6,054 bases of DNA, taken from Candidatus Altarchaeales archaeon. Its GTDB lineage: Archaea; Altiarchaeota; Altiarchaeia; IMC4; SCGC-AAA252-I15. A program made the translations under genes and the position numbers. Below, in pieces: positions 4,371-6,054 of the stretch. The notes below the pieces were generated by a model. That model was not told where the DNA came from and did not search any database. It saw nothing but the letters and a program-made list of their open reading frames with translations. The stretch's first letter is position 1; each line of letters begins with the position of its first letter. The stretch lies in assembly GCA_016867655.1 (NCBI GenBank), contig VGJA01000065.1:1-6054 (forward strand). Reading direction: 5' to 3'.

Positions 4371-5447
4371 TTGAAGAATGTTGTTTGTTTTGACTTGGAA
4401 GGGCCGCTGTCGCCGCAGGACAACGCCTATGAGTTGATGGGCTTGTTTGAGAATGGCTACAAGATTTTTGAGGTTTTAAGCAGGTATGACGACATTCTGA
4501 CTTTTGAGGGGAGGAGGAATTATGAACCGGGGGACACGCTTTCTTTGATAATACCTTTCTTGGTTTATCACAACATTTCTGAAGACGACATTGTGAGGGT
4601 GTCCGAGAGGGCGAGGATTGTTGACGGCGTCAAACGGGTTTTGTCCAGGATAAAAGGAGGGTGGAGTGTTTATGTCATTTCAACCAGCTACAGCCAGCAT
4701 GCTTTGAACATTGCACGGCAAGTGGGCATCTCAAAGGAGAATGTTTATTCCACGAAACTTCCTTTGGATGTATTCTACAAGAGGATTGACAGAAGGGACT
4801 TGGAGATTGTTGGGCAAATGCAGGAAAAAATACTTGGCAGTCTTTCTGGAAAAGGCGACCAAGAGCTGAAGGCTGTTTTGGACGAATTCTACAAAAGTAT
4901 TTCTAAGACTTCTCTGGGAATTTTGAGTGAGGTCAAGGTGGTTGGCGGCGTTAGGAAGCTGAACGCCCTGAGAGAAGTAGTTTCAAAGGAGGGCAAGAAG
5001 TTGAGTGAAGTTGTCGTTGTCGGCGACAGCATCACGGACTTTAAGATGCTTGAGGCTGTGAAAAACAACAATGGCGTTGCGGTAGTATTCAATGGCAACA
5101 AATTTGCGCTGCCTTATGGGAATGTTGGCCTGGCTTGCTCCAGCATGATGCCCATTTTAGCAATATTTGATGCTTTTGCTTCAGGCGGCGCCAGAAAGGT
5201 TTTTGAGGTTGTTTTGGAATGGCAGAAGAACGGAGACAGGTTCCTTGAAAACCTGGCTGAGATTCATGCAAGCTGCATTCCAGACGACTTGAAGGATTTC
5301 CTGGTTGAAAGGTCTTCTGACAGAGGTTTTTTGAAGCCGACATTCAGCAGCCTTCTGGGCTTAAGCGAAAGTGAGAGACAAAAACTGGTTGAAATACACA
5401 GCAAAGCCAGAAAACAAGTTAGAGGCGAAGCAGGCAAACTAGGCTGA
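4371..5447 (+). CDS. HAD-superfamily phosphohydrolase, EhaR/COG4030 type
   Basis: A 358-residue protein. TTG 4371 is chosen because GGGGAGGG lies about 10 nt upstream and the protein then starts M-K-N-V-V-C-F-D, directly at motif I. The in-frame TTG at 4335 would precede the ribosome site. HAD motif I is C-F-D8-L-E10-G-P-L-S-P-Q-D-N-A-Y, with Glu where most phosphatases have the second Asp. Motif II is V-I-S104-T-S, motif III is possibly K196, and motif IV is V-V-V-G-D219-S-I-T-D223. D-x-E-G-P-L-S-x2-D-N-A-Y matches my memory of the archaeal family COG4030, annotated in methanogens as EhaR of energy-converting hydrogenase A. No hydrogenase gene is nearby, so that role should not be assumed. 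Residues 20-95 form the cap insert with R-Y-D-D and G-D-T-L-S-L-I-I-P-F-L. The last 19 codons are repeated several times downstream. Confidence 0.85.
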   Translation: MKNVVCFDLEGPLSPQDNAYELMGLFENGYKIFEVLSRYDDILTFEGRRNYEPGDTLSLIIPFLVYHNISEDDIVRVSERARIVDGVKRVLSRIKGGWSVYVISTSYSQHALNIARQVGISKENVYSTKLPLDVFYKRIDRRDLEIVGQMQEKILGSLSGKGDQELKAVLDEFYKSISKTSLGILSEVKVVGGVRKLNALREVVSKEGKKLSEVVVVGDSITDFKMLEAVKNNNGVAVVFNGNKFALPYGNVGLACSSMMPILAIFDAFASGGARKVFEVVLEWQKNGDRFLENLAEIHASCIPDDLKDFLVERSSDRGFLKPTFSSLLGLSESERQKLVEIHSKARKQVRGEAGKLG

Positions 5448-5660
5448 AAACCTGAAAAACAAACAATTGGCTGGGATACACGGCAAAGCCAGAAAACAAG
5501 ATAGCAGCGAAGCAAGCAAACTAGGCTGAAAGGCCAGAAAGATTAGTTGAAATACACGGCAAAGCCAGAAAGCAAGTCAGAGGCGAGGCAAGCAAACTAG
5601 GCTGAAATACACAGCAAGGCTAGAAAACAAGTTAGCAACAAGGCAAGCAAGCTGGGTTGA
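5388..5660 (+). repeat. Tandem array of the HAD gene 3' end: four 60-nt copies plus two shortened ones
   Basis: Copies lie at 5388-5447 (inside the gene), 5470-5529, 5546-5605 and 5601-5660. Each keeps a readable version of E/G-I-H-x-K-A-R-K-Q...K-L-G followed by TGA. Start-to-start offsets are 82, 76 and 55, all one more than a multiple of 3, so successive copies fall in successive frames. The spacers 5448-5469 and 5530-5545 look like internally deleted copies: they contain CCTGAAAAACAA and GGCCAGAAAGATTAG. Many differences between copies are third-position changes (AAA/AAG, GCC/GCT, CTA/CTG, GGC/GGT). Past 5447 no copy has a start codon or ribosome site. Confidence 0.9.
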
Positions 5661-5663
5661 ATA

Positions 5664-5801
5664 TTATTTGTTTGGGTTTACCTCGCTTTTGTGGTGTATC
5701 ATGGCCGCAAACTTGACGGTTATGACGCCGACAATCACGCCCAACCCGAAGGTGAAAAAAGACAATATCGCAACCGAAGATTCCACGCTTAGTTCATCCA
5801 T
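5664..5801 (-). CDS. 45-residue single-pass membrane protein
   Basis: A short minus-strand gene, ATG 5801 to TAA 5664-5666, with a strong GGAGGT site (5811-5806) just upstream. It encodes an acidic start (M-D-E-L-S-V-E), one membrane helix at about residues 9-34 (V-A-I-L-S-F-F-T-F-G-L-G-V-I-V-G-V-I-T-V), then a polar tail H-H-K-S-E-V-N-P-N-K. The charge pattern places the C-terminus in the cytoplasm. I do not recognise a family. A good TATA box (minus, TTTTATATACC near 5840) and ribosome site in the right order argue that it is real. The competing plus-strand frame (5668-5970) has no such signals. It follows the thioredoxin-fold gene by 51 bp on the same strand and may work with it at the membrane, but that is inference. 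Its stop is 4 bp from the end of the repeat array. Confidence 0.7.
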   Translation of the reverse strand: MDELSVESSVAILSFFTFGLGVIVGVITVKFAAMIHHKSEVNPNK

Positions 5802-5831
5802 GTTTCATACCTCCTTGTTATATGATTGGAT

Positions 5832-5851
5832 GGCGGTATATAAAAGTAGAG
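5832..5851 (-). promoter_or_regulatory. TATA box of the small membrane protein
   Basis: CTACTTTTATATACC on the minus strand, centred about 39 nt before the ATG at 5801. This predicts transcription starting near 5813, just ahead of the GGAGGT site. Confidence 0.6.
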
Positions 5852-5852
5852 A

Positions 5853-6054
5853 TTATGCACTGGGTTCAGCGGATTTGTTGGCTGAAAGCTGTCTTGTTTC
5901 AGCCAGGAGTGCTTCTATGACAGCCCGGAATTCGGCCTTCTCGGCTTCCAGGTTTTTTTCCCTTTCATAGCCGTTTCCGATGCGGTAGTATTTGGAGCCG
6001 AAGATGAACGTTGGAACTCCCCCCCCCCCCCTTGGGTTGAATTTTTTTATAAGA
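5853..6054 (-). CDS. Thioredoxin-fold (DsbA-like) protein, C-terminal part (5' end outside window)
   Basis: The minus-strand frame is open from the window edge to TAA 5853-5855, giving 66 residues. It contains F-N-P-R-G-G-G-G-V-P-T-F-I-F-G-S-K-Y-Y-R-I-G-N-G-Y. V-P-T-F-I-F-G is the cis-proline strand of thioredoxin and DsbA-like folds, after which a long charged helix runs E-R-E-K-N-L-E-A-E-K-A-E-F-R-A-V-I-E-A-L-L-A-E. The Cys-x-x-Cys site and any signal peptide or membrane anchor would be outside the window. Such proteins make, break or shuffle disulfides, often in the archaeal cell envelope. A run of 13 G codes for the glycine stretch just before the cis-proline. Relatives usually have one Gly there, so the stretch looks like an expansion or a sequencing artefact. 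The small membrane protein follows 51 bp downstream. Confidence 0.65.
   Translation of the reverse strand, partial: LIKKFNPRGGGGVPTFIFGSKYYRIGNGYEREKNLEAEKAEFRAVIEALLAETRQLSANKSAEPSA
6019..6031. repeat. 13-nt homopolymer C tract (G on the coding strand)
   Basis: Thirteen consecutive C on the plus strand, inside the thioredoxin-fold gene. With exactly 13 the frame stays open on both sides (R-G-G-G-G-V-P). A change of one base would break it. Confidence 0.9.

Noticed and set aside
5388..5660. CRISPR array
   Set aside because: The units are variable, adjoin or overlap, have no unique spacers of even length, and clearly derive from the gene end.
5388..5660. TGA read as an amino acid, making the repeats one long C-terminus
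   Set aside because: The copies lie in different frames, so reading through TGA at 5445 does not enter the next copy in frame. Other genes here also end in TGA normally.
5668..5970. Plus-strand open frame of 100 codons
   Set aside because: It is antisense to the small membrane protein and the thioredoxin-fold gene, both of which have better signals or recognisable motifs.

Overview
This window is archaeal chromosomal DNA. The evidence is a ribosomal protein L37e gene next to an Sm-like (LSm) gene, a GXGD-class archaeal prepilin peptidase, a tRNA-Val gene interrupted by a bulge-helix-bulge intron, TATA-type promoters about 25-30 nt before starts, and a mix of leaderless genes and genes with GGAGG ribosome sites and TTG starts. 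The lineage cannot be fixed from this sequence alone; an uncultivated euryarchaeal or DPANN-type archaeon would fit.

Layout. Positions 1-1127 (+) hold the C-terminal part of a transglutaminase-like protein, then a 55-residue protein with a conserved-looking W-H/H-x3-C-x-C motif, whose end overlaps a RelE/ParE-like toxin candidate by 8 nt. Positions 1136-1355 (-) are tRNA-Val(GAC) with a 145-nt, very structured intron. Positions 1458-2185 (+) are an AbrB-type antitoxin and PIN-domain toxin pair with a 17-bp palindromic operator candidate, so the tRNA is flanked by two toxin-antitoxin-like modules. Positions 2262-2857 (-) are rpl37e and lsm, separated by a 242-nt spacer packed with perfect hairpins. 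From a divergent promoter region, lsm reads left and a PPC/DUF296 gene reads right (2953-3381). The prepilin peptidase (3440-4324, -) and a HAD phosphatase of the EhaR/COG4030 type (4371-5447, +) diverge from a 46-bp promoter region. The window closes with a 45-residue membrane protein (5664-5801, -) and the C-terminal part of a thioredoxin-fold/DsbA-like protein (5853 to the window end, -) carrying a run of 13 G on its coding strand.

The most unusual pattern is at gene ends. Three of the four convergent gene junctions carry tandem duplications of the 3' end of a coding sequence: 12 nt in the RelE-like gene, 59 nt in the prepilin peptidase (shifting its frame and replacing its C-terminus), and an array of four 60-nt copies, plus two apparently shortened ones, of the last 19 codons and stop of the HAD gene. 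The second unusual theme is dense arrays of tiny-loop hairpins, one filling the tRNA intron and one filling the lsm-rpl37e spacer, both starting with GAACCTTT on the same strand. Both themes are read directly from the sequence; their meaning is inference.
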